Shown: positions 15,599 through 26,456, numbered from the stretch's first letter. The stretch: 64,000 bases of DNA from Pseudolabrys sp. (GCA_030684935.1 JAUXXH010000035.1:35555-99554); one strand, 5' to 3'. Notes: generated from the letters alone by a model not told the origin. Numbers and translations are program-made.

Positions 15599-17713
15599 TT
15601 ATATGCTTCCCACCGTCTTGAGCCTGGCGCGCGGGTGGATCTCGCCTTGCGAAATCACCGGCGTCTGGGCGCGGAAGCGCTCTACAATGCCGCGCACGAA
15701 TGGGCGGATCGCGGGCGAGGTGACCAGCACCGGCGCTTCGCCTTCGCGGGCCGCGGCTTCGAACTTCTCGCGCACCAGCTTGATGAATTCCGACAGCTTC
15801 GACGGCTGCATCGCCAGTTGCCGGTCGTCGCCCTGGCCGATCATGGATTCAGCGAAGGCCTGCTCCCACTGCGCCGACAGCGGGATCAGCGGCAGATAGC
15901 CGGCGTAGCTCGTATGCTGGGCGCAGATCTGGCGCGACAGCCGCGCGCGCACATGTTCGGCCAGCGTCGTGGGGTTGCGCGAACTGCCGATGCCGTCGGC
16001 GATGCCTTCGAGAATGGTCGACAGGTCGCGGATCGAGACGCGCTCGGCCAGGAGGATCTGCAGCACGCGCTGGATGCCGGACACCGTGACCAGCGACGGC
16101 ACCAGGTCCTTGAGCAGTTCGGCCTGATCCTTCGGCAGTTCCTTGAGCAGCTTCTGCACTTCGCCGTAGGACAGCAGCTCCGACATGTTGGTCTTCAGCA
16201 ACTCGGTGAGATGCGTCGACAGCACGGTGGCGGCGTCGACCACGGTGTAACCCTTCATCGACGCTTCTTCCTTCACCGAAGCGTCGACCCAGGTGGCGGG
16301 CAGGCCAAAGGTCGGTTCGGTGGTGTGGGTGCCGGGCAGCTTCACCTGGCCGCCGGACGGGTCCATGACCATGTAGTGGCCGGTCCACAGCTTGCCGCTG
16401 CCGGCTTCGACCTCCTTGACCTTGATGACGTAGCTGTTGGCGTCGAGCTGGACGTTGTCGAGAATGCGCACGGCCGGCATCACGAAGCCCATCTCGGTGG
16501 CGAGCGAGCGGCGCAGCGCCTTGATCTGCTCGGTCAACCGGTCGGTGCCGTCGGGCGAGTTGACCAGCGGTAGCAGGGCATAGCCGAGTTCGACCTTGAG
16601 ATCGTCGATCTTCAGCGCGGTGGTGATCGGCTCGTCGGCGGCCTCGACCTTGGCTTCGGCGGCCGCCTTGCGCGCCTCCGACGCCACGGTGGCCTTGCCG
16701 CGCTTGTCGAAAATGAAGGCCATGGCGCCGGCGCCGACGCCCAACGCCAAAAACGGCAGCATCGGGATTCCCGGCAGCAGCGACATCACAATCATGACGC
16801 CGCCCGACATGCCGAGCGCCAGCGGGTAGCCGGTGAACTGGCGCAGCAGCGCCTTGTCGGCGGCACCGGTGATGCCTGCTTTCGACACCAGCAGGCCGGC
16901 GGCGGTGGAAACGATCAGCGCCGGCACCTGGGTGACCAGGCCGTCGCCGACGGTCAGCAATGTGTAGGCCTGCGCGGCGTCGGCAAAGCCCATGCCCTGC
17001 TGGGCCATGCCGATGATCATGCCGCCGATGACGTTGATGAACACCACCAGCAGGCCGGCGATGGCGTCGCCGCGCACGAATTTGGAGGCGCCGTCCATGG
17101 CGCCGAAGAAGCCGCCTTCGTCCTCCAGCGTCTTGCGGCGGCGGCGGGCTTCCTTTTCGTCGATCAGGCCGGCCGACATGTCGGCGTCGATCGCCATCTG
17201 CTTGCCCGGCATGGCGTCGAGGTGGAATCGGGCGGCGACCTCGGCGATGCGGCCGGAGCCCTTGGTGATGACCACGAAATTGACGATCACCAGAATGGCG
17301 AAAACGATGATGCCGATGACAAAGTTGCCGCCCATGACGAAATTGCCGAAGGCGGCGATGACGTGGCCGGCGGCCTGCGGGCCTTCATGGCCGTGCGACA
17401 GGATCAGGCGCGTCGACGCCAGGTTGAGCGCCAGCCGCATCATGGTCGAAATCAGCAATACGGTCGGGAAGGCGGAGAATTCCAGCGGCGTGTGGATAAA
17501 CAGCGCCGTCATCAGGATCAGCACCGAGAAAATGATCGAAATCGCCAGCGCCAGATCGAGCAGCACCGGCGGCAGCGGCAGGATCAGGATGACCAGGATG
17601 GTCAGCACGCCGACGGCGAGGGCGATGTCGCCACGCCTGAGGAAAATGCCGACTTCGCCGATGCCGGGCAGCTTGATGCTGCGGGGTGTGGAGGCGGCGG
17701 TAATGTCGCTCAT
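15599..17713 (-). CDS. flhA: FlhA, flagellar type III export gate protein
   Basis: A 704-aa core export-gate component. The N-terminal half contains eight or so transmembrane helices (e.g. IALAVGVLTILVILILPLPP). A highly conserved linker with PGKQMAIDADMSAG and the FHIPEP-like region follow, then a cytosolic domain from about residue 330 that binds FliI-FliJ and chaperones. The ORF track extends to 17821, but MSDITAAS at 17713 gives the usual length. It is transcribed from its own CtrA-type promoter at 17866-17897. The nearest upstream gene, encoding the fasciclin protein, lies on the same strand but does not belong to the flagellar set. Confidence 0.95.
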   Translation of the reverse strand: MSDITAASTPRSIKLPGIGEVGIFLRRGDIALAVGVLTILVILILPLPPVLLDLALAISIIFSVLILMTALFIHTPLEFSAFPTVLLISTMMRLALNLASTRLILSHGHEGPQAAGHVIAAFGNFVMGGNFVIGIIVFAILVIVNFVVITKGSGRIAEVAARFHLDAMPGKQMAIDADMSAGLIDEKEARRRRKTLEDEGGFFGAMDGASKFVRGDAIAGLLVVFINVIGGMIIGMAQQGMGFADAAQAYTLLTVGDGLVTQVPALIVSTAAGLLVSKAGITGAADKALLRQFTGYPLALGMSGGVMIVMSLLPGIPMLPFLALGVGAGAMAFIFDKRGKATVASEARKAAAEAKVEAADEPITTALKIDDLKVELGYALLPLVNSPDGTDRLTEQIKALRRSLATEMGFVMPAVRILDNVQLDANSYVIKVKEVEAGSGKLWTGHYMVMDPSGGQVKLPGTHTTEPTFGLPATWVDASVKEEASMKGYTVVDAATVLSTHLTELLKTNMSELLSYGEVQKLLKELPKDQAELLKDLVPSLVTVSGIQRVLQILLAERVSIRDLSTILEGIADGIGSSRNPTTLAEHVRARLSRQICAQHTSYAGYLPLIPLSAQWEQAFAESMIGQGDDRQLAMQPSKLSEFIKLVREKFEAAAREGEAPVLVTSPAIRPFVRGIVERFRAQTPVISQGEIHPRARLKTVGSI

Positions 17714-17865
17714 GCGGCGGAAAAGAGCCTGACCAAAACCCGCCAAAACCGGGCGGCGCGGACGCGGACGACAATACAAAAGGTCATCAAATCGGATGCC
17801 GGCGGCCCGGATAAGCCGCAAGCCATCAGCAGAACTGCTGACGGTAGAACCCCTGACCCGGTAAT

Positions 17866-17897
17866 ATTTGCCCAGTTTATGGTTAGCGGTCGGTTAA
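17866..17897 (-). promoter_or_regulatory. CtrA-type promoter of flhA (21-bp tract shared with fliF)
   Basis: On the minus strand TTAA (17894-17897), seven nt, then CTAAC (17882-17886), close to the CtrA consensus TTAA-N7-TTAAC. The 21 bp from 17866 to 17886 (CTAACCATAAACTGGGCAAA plus one base) are identical to the corresponding part of the fliF promoter. The start codon lies about 150 nt downstream. Confidence 0.8.
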
Positions 17898-17997
17898 CGG
17901 GTACCGTCGCCGCGCCTGCGGCATCCTGGCATGGAAAGACCCTCCCCCCGGGGGACTGGGGAGAGGGCCGCGTGCGCTTCCGGACGATGAGGAGCGA

Positions 17998-18576
17998 TTA
18001 GCCCGGGAGCAGCACGGTGTCGATCACGTGGATGACGCCGTTCGACTGCTTGACGTTGGCGATGGTGACGGTGGCTTCGTTGCCCTTGCCGTCGACCAGC
18101 ACGATCTTGTCGCCGCTCATCTTCGCGTTGACGGTGCAGCCGCCGACGGTCTTGACCGGATACATGCCGTTGCCGTCCTTGATCATCTTGGCGAGGGCCG
18201 AGGACATGACATCGGCGGCAACGACGTGACAGGTCAGAATCTTGGTCAGCGTCGCCTTGTTCTCGGGCTTCACCAGATTGTCGACGGTGCCGGCCGGCAG
18301 CTTGGCGAATGCGGCGTTGGTCGGCGCGAACACGGTGAAGGGGCCTTTGCCCGACAAGGTTTGGACCAGACCGGCGGCCTTCACGGCGGCGACCAGCGTG
18401 GTGTGGTCCTTCGAATTGACGGCGTTCTCGACGATGTTCTTGTTGGCATACATCGGCGCGGCGCCGACGGTGACGGGCTTGTCGGCCATCTGCGCGGCGC
18501 TCGGGACGACGGCGGCGAAGCCGAAGCCAAGCGCCAGCGCGGCGGTCCCGGCCAAGGCGAGTTTGTGAAGGGTCAT
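17998..18576 (-). CDS. Secreted fasciclin (FAS1) domain protein
   Basis: A 192-aa protein with a signal peptide (LALAGTAALALGFGFAAVVPSAAQ). It has one FAS1 domain with the H1-like GPFTVFAPTNAAFAKLPAGT and the C-terminal SNGVIHVIDTVLLPG. FAS1 proteins mediate adhesion or cell-surface interactions. The start at 18576 is favoured by GGAG upstream; the ORF track begins at 18621. In many alphaproteobacteria such proteins lie beside SigK/RskA-type sigma and anti-sigma genes, as here. It is 88 nt downstream of the anti-sigma gene and may belong to its regulon or operon. Confidence 0.93.
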   Translation of the reverse strand: MTLHKLALAGTAALALGFGFAAVVPSAAQMADKPVTVGAAPMYANKNIVENAVNSKDHTTLVAAVKAAGLVQTLSGKGPFTVFAPTNAAFAKLPAGTVDNLVKPENKATLTKILTCHVVAADVMSSALAKMIKDGNGMYPVKTVGGCTVNAKMSGDKIVLVDGKGNEATVTIANVKQSNGVIHVIDTVLLPG

Positions 18577-18664
18577 GATCAACTCCGTTTGCTCTTTTTC
18601 GCGTCTCCGTGGTGGAGACATCGGGAGCTACGGAGGCGGCGGCGCTAAAGACGCGGCGCGGCTG

Positions 18665-19369
18665 TCACAGGTTCGTGAGCTTGCCGCTGGCGATGACGGG
18701 GCCGGTAGGCTGTCCGGTCGGCGAGCCGCCGGACGGCTCCAGCGAAACCGCGAGCACGGCGTCGCTGGTGGCGAACGGACGCAGCGCTTGCGGTATCGAG
18801 ATGACGACGCCGCCGTCGGCGCGCAGCAGGCCGAGCGGGCGCGGCCGGCCGTCGGCCGGAATCAGCCACAATTCCGGTACCCGGGTGGCGTCGGCGGTGA
18901 ACGCGGCCGGTGCCACGGCGACGCTGCCGCGGGCGGGATCGAGGGTGGCGACGAAATGGCGGTGACCGCCGCCGTCGATCGAGGCCATCAGCGGCGGCCG
19001 CTCCGGAACAGTGCCGCGGTAAATCAGAACGCCGATGCAGGCGGCGGCCAGCGCGCCGCTGGCCAGCGACAGCCCGCGCCAGAACGCCAGGCTCTGCCAC
19101 CAGCCGCCGGTTGGCGCGGGCGGCGTCTCAGAGGGGAGGGCGCCGGCGATGGTGTCCCACAGATGCGCCGGCGGCGTGACTTCGGGGATGCCGGCCGCCC
19201 AGGGCGACAGCCGCGCTTCCCATTCCGCGACCATGGCGGCAAAGCCGCGCTCGCGCGCGATGCGCTGCTCCGCGGCGGCACGGTCGGCGCCGGCCAGCAC
19301 GCCGAGCGCGTACTCGGCGGCGAGCAGTTCGTCGGCGGGAAGCCCGCTATGGTCGGCCGTGTCGCTCAT
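18665..19369 (-). CDS. Anti-sigma factor, RskA/ChrR-like
   Basis: A 234-aa membrane-bound regulator. The N-terminal cytoplasmic domain (about 1-75, AAEYALGVLAGADRAAAEQR, WEARLSPWA) sequesters the ECF sigma factor. One transmembrane helix follows (SGALAAACIGVLIYRG, about 110-126), then a periplasmic domain with the RskA-type PELWLIPADGRPRPLG. It overlaps the sigma gene by 4 nt (ATGA), so the two products are made in coupled amounts. No zinc-binding HxxxCxxC motif is seen, so release is probably by proteolysis rather than a redox switch. Confidence 0.9.
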   Translation of the reverse strand: MSDTADHSGLPADELLAAEYALGVLAGADRAAAEQRIARERGFAAMVAEWEARLSPWAAGIPEVTPPAHLWDTIAGALPSETPPAPTGGWWQSLAFWRGLSLASGALAAACIGVLIYRGTVPERPPLMASIDGGGHRHFVATLDPARGSVAVAPAAFTADATRVPELWLIPADGRPRPLGLLRADGGVVISIPQALRPFATSDAVLAVSLEPSGGSPTGQPTGPVIASGKLTNL

Positions 19370-19923
19370 GTCTCCAGGCAGCTCTTGAGTTTGACCATGG
19401 CCCGCCGCACCCAGCTTTTCATCGTGCCCAGCGGCACGTTCATGCGCGCGGCGAGATCGTCATAGGTATTGCCGTCGAAAAATGCGCCGCGCAGCGCGTG
19501 GCGTTCGTGGACCGCCAGACCCTCGAGGCAACCGTGCAACCGCGCATTGTCCTCGCTTTTTTCCAGCGCGCGGTCGGCGGTCTCGGCGCCGTCGGCAATC
19601 TCGGCGGCGCTGTCGATCGGGTCCATGTGCCGGCTGGAGCGGGTCGCGCGCAGCCGGTCGATGGCGCGATTGCGGGCGATCGCAATCAGCCAGGTCATGG
19701 GGCTGGCGCGGCCGGAATCGAACTGATCGGCCTTTCGCCACACCGTAAGGTAGACCTCCTGCACCACGTCTTCCGCCTCGCTGCGTTCTCCCAAGATACG
19801 CAGCACCACGCCAAAAAGCTTCGCCGAGGTCAGCCGATAGACCGTTTGCAGCGCCGCGCGGTCACCGCCCGGGATGCGCGCAAGTGCGGTCGTGATCAGG
19901 CTGCGGTTGGCGTCGAGGTCCAT
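19366..19923 (-). CDS. ECF sigma factor (SigK-like)
   Basis: A 185-aa ECF sigma factor with region 2 (about 20-90: ALQTVYRLTSAKLFGVVLRI, SEAEDVVQEVYLTVWRKA) and region 4 (about 125-180: ERHALRGAFFDGNTYDDLAARMNVPLGTMKSWVRRA). Together with the overlapping RskA-like anti-sigma gene it forms a SigK-type stress module. The likely target includes the fasciclin gene downstream and the operon itself. I could not identify a clear ECF promoter upstream. Confidence 0.92.
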   Translation of the reverse strand: MDLDANRSLITTALARIPGGDRAALQTVYRLTSAKLFGVVLRILGERSEAEDVVQEVYLTVWRKADQFDSGRASPMTWLIAIARNRAIDRLRATRSSRHMDPIDSAAEIADGAETADRALEKSEDNARLHGCLEGLAVHERHALRGAFFDGNTYDDLAARMNVPLGTMKSWVRRAMVKLKSCLET

Positions 19924-20016
19924 CGAACCCTTGAAAATGTTCAGTTAATTCCGCTGCTGACGCCGGGCGGACCCGTTCGAGGCGGCGAGATCAACATGCC
20001 GCCACCGCGCCGAACT

Positions 20017-20298
20017 CTAGGCGGCTGGACGACCCGGGACAATGATCGGAGAACCAGCGTCATCTCGGATTAGCAGGTGCATCTCGCCGCAGTCGACGCA
20101 GCGGATGCGCGCGCGGGGGCGGGCAATGTCGGCCAGGGCCTTTTCATCCGTCACCAGCACCAGGCTGTCGGTCGCCGGGCATTGATAGCGTACGGCGCCG
20201 TGCGGACGCAGAGTCGCCGGCACGGGTTTCAAGGGATTGGTGGTTTCGCTGAAAACGGAGGGGTGGATATTGCCCCAGGTCTGGCTCAGAATCGGCAT
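20017..20298 (-). CDS. Hypothetical protein with a zinc-ribbon-like C-x-x-C
   Basis: A 93-aa protein starting MPILSQTWGN. The ORF track extends to a GTG at 20340 without better support. The C-terminal half has CVDCGEMHLL, a C-x-x-C pair, and an additional single Cys in YQCPATDSL, which could together form part of a zinc site. Otherwise it is without recognised domains. It lies between the sigma gene and the DUF952 gene on the same strand. Function unknown. Confidence 0.6.
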   Translation of the reverse strand: MPILSQTWGNIHPSVFSETTNPLKPVPATLRPHGAVRYQCPATDSLVLVTDEKALADIARPRARIRCVDCGEMHLLIRDDAGSPIIVPGRPAA

Positions 20299-20396
20299 GC
20301 GTCCCGTCCGGAATTTTTTTGCGCCGCACAATAATGCCACGGTAAGCGGTTAGGTTCCACACAACTGCCAATTTTTGAGTCAATTCCCGCCGATGC

Positions 20397-20741
20397 TCAG
20401 GTTTCAAGCACCGGCAGGACATGGTGGCCGGCGGGCCCGAGCGGCAGCGGTTCGCATTTGACCACGGCGGCCAGGTCCAGCGGCCCGTACAAATGCGGGA
20501 ACAAGGCGCCGCCACGTGAGGGCTCCCACTTCAGCCGGTCGCCGAGCGGCGCGGTATCGACATGCACCAGCAACAGCTCGCTCTGGCCCGTGAAATGTTT
20601 GGCCGCGGTCTCCGCCACCTGAGCCGCTGAGGAAAAATGAATGAAGCCGTCGCGCGAGTCGTGCTCCGAGCCGTTGAACACCCCGTTACTTTCAGCGTCG
20701 CGCCACAGCGCGGCCGGCACGATCTTGTAAATCACCGTCAT
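20397..20741 (-). CDS. DUF952 family protein
   Basis: A 114-aa protein matching DUF952. It begins MTVIYKIVPAALW and has DGFIHFSSAAQV, LLLVHVDTAPLGDRLKWEPS and GGALFPHLYGPL, the most conserved segments of the family. The structure is thought to be related to the ADP-ribosyltransferase fold, but no activity is established. It probably belongs to no operon; the gene before it on the same strand is 98 nt away. Function unknown. Confidence 0.9.
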   Translation of the reverse strand: MTVIYKIVPAALWRDAESNGVFNGSEHDSRDGFIHFSSAAQVAETAAKHFTGQSELLLVHVDTAPLGDRLKWEPSRGGALFPHLYGPLDLAAVVKCEPLPLGPAGHHVLPVLET

Positions 20742-20881
20742 TTTATTTCCCGCCTATGTCGTTGGCATACCAACGATTATCAGGCGCGTGCGCGCGCGCA
20801 TGCGACCCATCCATTAACCAACCTTGAATTGCTTCATTTGCTGTGCATATCCCTTTCAGATCGAGGACGGGATTTGTCGAA

Positions 20882-21073
20882 ATGACCACAGCAGAATACC
20901 TCATCGAGACCGCGGACCGGTGCAACCGGCTGGCGCGTGAGGGCCGCGAACTGGTAGCCAATCTTGAGGCCGTCAGCAACGAGTTGATGGCCAAAGCGGT
21001 CGAGCTCGATACGATCAGGGACAAAAATGAAAACCGGCGACAGAAGCGCGCGGTTCGCTCGGTCAGGCGATAG
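20882..21073 (+). CDS. Small helical hypothetical protein
   Basis: A 63-aa soluble protein, start MTTAEYLIETADRCNRLAREGRE. The ORF track begins 13 residues earlier (ATG 20843) but those residues are not needed. It is rich in Arg and Glu and predicted mostly helical, with a basic tail (RRQKRAVRSVRR). It is followed by a strong bidirectional terminator and then the convergent flbD gene. I do not recognise it. Confidence 0.62.
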   Translation: MTTAEYLIETADRCNRLAREGRELVANLEAVSNELMAKAVELDTIRDKNENRRQKRAVRSVRR

Positions 21074-21103
21074 CCGGCTTCCCTAGCCGCCAAAACTGAC
21101 AAC

Positions 21104-21133
21104 AAAAAAACCCGGCCATCGTGCCGGGCTTTT
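21104..21133. terminator. Bidirectional terminator between the small gene and flbD
   Basis: A 6-bp CCCGGC/GCCGGG stem with A- and T-runs on both sides (AAAAAAACCCGGC...GCCGGGCTTTT). It ends both convergent transcripts, including the long fliF-flbD operon. Confidence 0.85.
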
Positions 21134-21158
21134 CATTGCCGTGTCGGTGCGGCCGGCT

Positions 21159-22529
<1,371 letters not shown>

Positions 22530-22531
22530 GA

Positions 22532-22891
22532 TTAATTCCTGTCCGCCTTGATGATTTCCGTCATGGTCACGCCGAGCTTTTCTTCGACCAGCACCACCTC
22601 GCCGCGGGCGACCAGGCGGTTGTTGACGTAGATGTCGATTGCCTCGCCGACCTTGCGGTCGAGTTCGAGCACGGCGCCGGGTCCGAGCTTGAGCAGATCG
22701 CCGACCGCCATGCGGGCGCGGCCGAGCACCGCCGACACCTGCACCGGTACGTCGAACACCGCTTCCAGATCGGACGCGCCGCGGTTGACCGATTCATTGT
22801 CGGACGGCGCCAGCATGCCGGCATCGTCGACCGGCTGTATTCCCGGCCCGCCTTCGAGGTCGGGAAGCGGCACCTTGCTGTCGTCACTCAT
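22532..22891 (-). CDS. fliN: FliN, flagellar motor switch protein
   Basis: A 119-aa C-ring component. The C-terminal SpoA-like domain (about 40-115) has the conserved LEAVFDVPVQVSAVLGRARM and VGEAIDIYVNNRLVARGEVV. The N-terminal 35 residues are acidic and linker-like. FliN with FliM and FliG forms the switch that sets rotation direction. It lies between fliH and flbD in the same operon. FliM itself is not in the window. Confidence 0.95.
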   Translation of the reverse strand: MSDDSKVPLPDLEGGPGIQPVDDAGMLAPSDNESVNRGASDLEAVFDVPVQVSAVLGRARMAVGDLLKLGPGAVLELDRKVGEAIDIYVNNRLVARGEVVLVEEKLGVTMTEIIKADRN

Positions 22892-22911
22892 TGCATCCGT
22901 CTCCTGAAGTC

Positions 22912-23535
22912 CTAATCGATCGTGTCGGGCTGCCGCGCCGCGATGTAGCGGCCGACCATGTCATTGATGGCAGACAGTGTGGCCGCCTCATCGCGCTTGA
23001 TGCCGCCATCGGCCCATTCGATCCGGCAGTCGCCGGGCGCCATCGTGTCGTCGGTGCGGATCACCAGCCGGCCCTCGAATCCGCGCGCCTGCGCGATCTC
23101 CTCAAGCCGGACCTTGGCCTCGGCGTGAATGGCACTGCCGATGTGCACCACCACATGCGGCGTCGTCACCAGATGGTGGAAGCAGTCGGTGGCCAGCGCG
23201 GAAATCTCGGCGAACGGCTCGCGCGCGATCAGTTGCGGCGCAAGCTTGCCGGCGACCGCAACGGCGACCTCGACCGCCTCGGTTTCCAGCCGCGCTTCGA
23301 TGCCCTTGAGCGCGCGATCGATCCCGGCCAGTCCGTCTGCGAGCCGGGCCAGCGCTTCGGCGGCAAGCTGCGCCGTCTCGCCCTGCGCCTGCGCAAGGCC
23401 GGCAGCAAAGCCGTTGCGATAGGCCTGCGATTCGGCGTCGGCGCGCCGGCGTTCGGCCTCGACCACAGAAATGGTCGGCCGCTCGCCGGTGGCGAAATCC
23501 TCGTCGAACATGTATTTCGCAGACGTCGCCTTCAT
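22912..23535 (-). CDS. fliH: FliH, flagellar export ATPase regulator
   Basis: A 207-aa FliH/FlbE-like protein. It has an N-terminal tail, a central Ala/Glu-rich coiled coil (about 30-100: ERRRADAESQAYRNGFAAG and AEALARLADGLAG) and a C-terminal beta-rich domain (VRLEEIAQARGFEGRLVIRTDD). It binds FliI and the C-ring and controls the ATPase. The coiled coil is unusually alanine-rich, typical of this family in alphaproteobacteria. It lies between fliG (7 nt apart) and fliN. Confidence 0.9.
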   Translation of the reverse strand: MKATSAKYMFDEDFATGERPTISVVEAERRRADAESQAYRNGFAAGLAQAQGETAQLAAEALARLADGLAGIDRALKGIEARLETEAVEVAVAVAGKLAPQLIAREPFAEISALATDCFHHLVTTPHVVVHIGSAIHAEAKVRLEEIAQARGFEGRLVIRTDDTMAPGDCRIEWADGGIKRDEAATLSAINDMVGRYIAARQPDTID

Positions 23536-23542
23536 GGGTGTC

Positions 23543-24643
23543 TCAATAAATCAGTTCGTCTTCGCCGCGACTCTTGGAAATCAGGATTTCGCCCTTTTCG
23601 GCGAGCTCCTTGGCCCTGTTGACCAGCAGGGTCTGCGCCTCGTCGGCGTCGCGCAGCCGCACCGGACCCATTGCCTGCATTTCGTCGACCAGCATCTTGG
23701 CGCCGCGCGTCGACATGTTGTTGAAGAAGAACTGGCGCACGGCTTCGTTGGCGCCCTTCAGCGCGATCGCCAGCTTGTCCTTGTCGATGTTGCGCATCAG
23801 CGTCTGCGCCGACCCGGTGTCGAGCTTGATCAGGTCGTCGAAAGTGAACATCAGCGCCTTGATGCGCTCGGCCGCGTCGCGGTTTTCCTCTTCCAGCGCG
23901 GCGAGAAAGCGGGTCTCGGTCTGCCGGTCGAAATTGTTGAAGATTTCCGCCATCACCTCATGGGCGTCGCGGCGGCGGGTCTGCGACAGGTTTGACATGA
24001 ACTCGGTGCGCAGCGTCTCCTCGACGCGCTCGATCACTTCCTTCTGGATCGCTTCCATTTTCAGCATGCGGCTGACGACGTCGAGCGAGAAGTCCTCGGG
24101 CAAAATCGACAGCACGCGAGCAGCGTGCTCCGGGCTGAGCTTGGACAACACCACCGCCACCGTTTGCGGGTACTCGTTCTTGAGATAGTTCGCCAGCACG
24201 GCTTCCTGCACGTTGGCGAGCTTCTCCCACATGTTGCGGCCGGCCGGTCCGCGGATGTCGTCCATGATGCCGTGCACGCGCTCGCTTGGCAGGTATTGCT
24301 GAAGCAGCCGCTCGGTGGCGTCGTAGTTGCCGAGCAGCGCGCCGGAAGCCGACATGCGCGAGACGAATTCCAGCAGCAGTTGTTCGACCGCGTCGGCCTC
24401 GATGGTGCCGAGCGATGACATGACGATGGAGATCTGGCGCAATTCGTCGTCGTCGAGGAGGCTGAAGATATTGCCGCCATATTGTTCGCCGAGCGCCAGC
24501 ATCAGCACCGCGGCGCGTTCCGGGCCGGTCAGCTTGCGGCGACCGACCGCGACCTGGGGACGGCTGGCAAGTTCTGCCATCAGGCCGCCGATATCGTCGC
24601 GCACCGCGTCGGCTTTGTGCTTTTCGGCTGCTGCTGGCGCCAT
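23543..24643 (-). CDS. fliG: FliG, flagellar motor switch protein
   Basis: A 366-aa rotor protein with three ARM-like domains. The middle EHPQ-type motif reads [14 protein letters not shown], with Tyr in place of His. The MFTFDDL segment and the C-terminal charged helix ([18 protein letters not shown]) that faces the stator are present. It assembles on FliF and transmits torque. The start codon lies 3 nt after the fliF stop, showing tight operon coupling. Length agrees with other alphaproteobacterial FliG, which carry an N-terminal extension. Confidence 0.95.
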   Translation of the reverse strand: MAPAAAEKHKADAVRDDIGGLMAELASRPQVAVGRRKLTGPERAAVLMLALGEQYGGNIFSLLDDDELRQISIVMSSLGTIEADAVEQLLLEFVSRMSASGALLGNYDATERLLQQYLPSERVHGIMDDIRGPAGRNMWEKLANVQEAVLANYLKNEYPQTVAVVLSKLSPEHAARVLSILPEDFSLDVVSRMLKMEAIQKEVIERVEETLRTEFMSNLSQTRRRDAHEVMAEIFNNFDRQTETRFLAALEEENRDAAERIKALMFTFDDLIKLDTGSAQTLMRNIDKDKLAIALKGANEAVRQFFFNNMSTRGAKMLVDEMQAMGPVRLRDADEAQTLLVNRAKELAEKGEILISKSRGEDELIY

Positions 24644-24646
24644 GGC

Positions 24647-26377
24647 TTACGCTGCGTCCTCGTGGAGCCAGGTGCGGATAATGGCGACGGCTTCATGCGG
24701 GTTTTTCTGGGCGAGCTCGCCCACCTTCTGCACCGACTGTGCGTGAACCTGGCCTTGCACCTGCGCCACGTCGATCATGGCGGAGGTGCGGTTGGAGATG
24801 GCGACGGATTCGTTGCCGCCGACGATCGAAATCGTGGCGCCGCTGGTATTGGAGATGCTGCCGCCGCCGCCGGTAGAGGTGACGTTCGTTCCCGGTGCGG
24901 TCGACGTCAAAGCGCCGCTGGAAGCGCCGGCCGCGCCAATCGCGCTTGCGACGCCCGCGACGCCCGCGGCACCGGCCAGCAGGGCGGTTTCAGGGGTGAC
25001 GATCCGGCGCACCAGCGGCCGCACCACCAGCAGCAGCACGATCAGTCCGAGCAGCGCCATCACGCCCATCTCGGCGCCGCGCATGATGTCCTGCTTGGTG
25101 AACTGCAAATAGTTCATCCAGCCGGTCGGCTCGTTGATCGGCGAAGCGTTGGGTTCGGCAAAGCGAAGGTTGACCACTTCGACCTGATCGCCGCGTTTGG
25201 CGTCGAAGCCGATCGCCGAGCGCACCAGCGCGGCGATGCGATCGATGTCTTCCTTCGAGCGCGGCGTATAGACCGGCTCACCCCGGTCATTGCGGGTATA
25301 GGTGCCGTCGACCAGCACCGCGGCCGAAATCCGGTTGACGCGGCCGGCTTCGGTCACCTCGGTCTTGGTGGTGCGCGAGATCTCGTAGTTGACGATTTCC
25401 TCGCTCTTGCGGTTCTGATCGCCGGAATTGACCGGCTCCGGCGGCTTGTTGCCGCTGGGCAATTCGGTGGCGACCGAGACCTGGTTCGACTTGGTCTCGC
25501 CACTGCTCGACTGCTCCTCGCGGGTCTGGCTCGAGCGCAGCACGCGTCCGTCCGGGTCGAATTTGTCGGAGGTCTGGGTGATGCGGTTGAGGTCGAAATC
25601 GGCGGTGAGCTGCACCCGCGCGCGTCCGGGTCCGACCACCGATGAGACGATGGCCTCGACCTGATCGCGCAGGCGATTTTCGAAAACGGTCTTTCGCTCG
25701 TCGGCGCCGAGGCCGGTCGCCGCATTGTCGCGCGCGGCGCCATCGGCGAGAAGCCGGCCGGATTCGTCGATCACCGACACCCGCTCCGGCTTCATGCCGT
25801 TGACGGCGGTCGCGACCAGATGACGGATGGCGCGCACCTGCTGCGGCTCAAGCGCGCCGCGCACCTTCAGCACGATCGAGGCGGTCGCCTCCGCCTTGTC
25901 GCGCGAGAACAGCGCTCGCTCCGGCAGCACCAGATGCACGCGCGCCGCCTGTACCCGGTCGATACCGCGGATGGTGCGGGCCAACTCGCCTTCAAGCGCA
26001 CGCAGATGATTGATGTTCTGGATGAAGCTGGTGGCGCCGAGCGCATCCGACTTGTCGAAGATCTCGTAACCGACGCCGCCGCCTTTGGGCAGGCCGCCTT
26101 CGGCCAGCTTCATGCGGATCCGCGCCACTTGTTCCTTGGGCACCATCACGATCGAGCCGTCGTTCCTGATCTGATAGGCGATGGCCTGGCGTTCCAGATC
26201 CTTGATGATGGCGCTGGAATCCTCGACCGACAGGTCGGTGAACAACGGCACCATCTGCGGCGCCGTCATTTTCAGCGTCAGAAATGCGAAAAAGCCGATC
26301 AGGGCCAACGTCACCGCGGCCATCGCCGCCATCCGTGCCGCACCCAGCGACTTCACAAAATCGAAGAAACCCTGCAC
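24647..26377 (-). CDS. fliF: FliF, flagellar MS-ring protein
   Basis: Two transmembrane segments flank a periplasmic core: TM1 near the N-terminus (MAAVTLALIGFFAFLTL) and TM2 near residue 440 (MALLGLIVLLLVVRPLV). The core holds the YscJ/FliF ring-building motifs (LEGELARTIRGIDRVQAARVH). The C-terminal tail (KVGELAQKNPHEAVAIIRTW) binds FliG. A Gly/Ser-rich linker precedes the tail. The ORF track starts at GTG 26416; I prefer GTG 26377, giving MQGFFDFVKSL and a leader between the CtrA box and start. It heads the fliF-fliG-fliH-fliN-flbD operon. Confidence 0.94.
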   Translation of the reverse strand: MQGFFDFVKSLGAARMAAMAAVTLALIGFFAFLTLKMTAPQMVPLFTDLSVEDSSAIIKDLERQAIAYQIRNDGSIVMVPKEQVARIRMKLAEGGLPKGGGVGYEIFDKSDALGATSFIQNINHLRALEGELARTIRGIDRVQAARVHLVLPERALFSRDKAEATASIVLKVRGALEPQQVRAIRHLVATAVNGMKPERVSVIDESGRLLADGAARDNAATGLGADERKTVFENRLRDQVEAIVSSVVGPGRARVQLTADFDLNRITQTSDKFDPDGRVLRSSQTREEQSSSGETKSNQVSVATELPSGNKPPEPVNSGDQNRKSEEIVNYEISRTTKTEVTEAGRVNRISAAVLVDGTYTRNDRGEPVYTPRSKEDIDRIAALVRSAIGFDAKRGDQVEVVNLRFAEPNASPINEPTGWMNYLQFTKQDIMRGAEMGVMALLGLIVLLLVVRPLVRRIVTPETALLAGAAGVAGVASAIGAAGASSGALTSTAPGTNVTSTGGGGSISNTSGATISIVGGNESVAISNRTSAMIDVAQVQGQVHAQSVQKVGELAQKNPHEAVAIIRTWLHEDAA

Positions 26378-26424
26378 CGGCGATTCATCCCACAAGGCGC
26401 GCGTGATGCGCTTCACCCGGCAAG

Positions 26425-26456
26425 ATTTGCCCAGTTTATGGTTAGCGTCTGGTTAA
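26425..26456 (-). promoter_or_regulatory. CtrA-type promoter of the fliF operon
   Basis: On the minus strand TTAA (26453-26456), seven nt, CTAAC (26441-26445), followed by the same 21-bp tract (26425-26445) that occurs at flhA. If the start is GTG 26377, the leader would be about 40 nt. A GANTC (GAATC, 26465-26469) lies just upstream of the box. Confidence 0.8.
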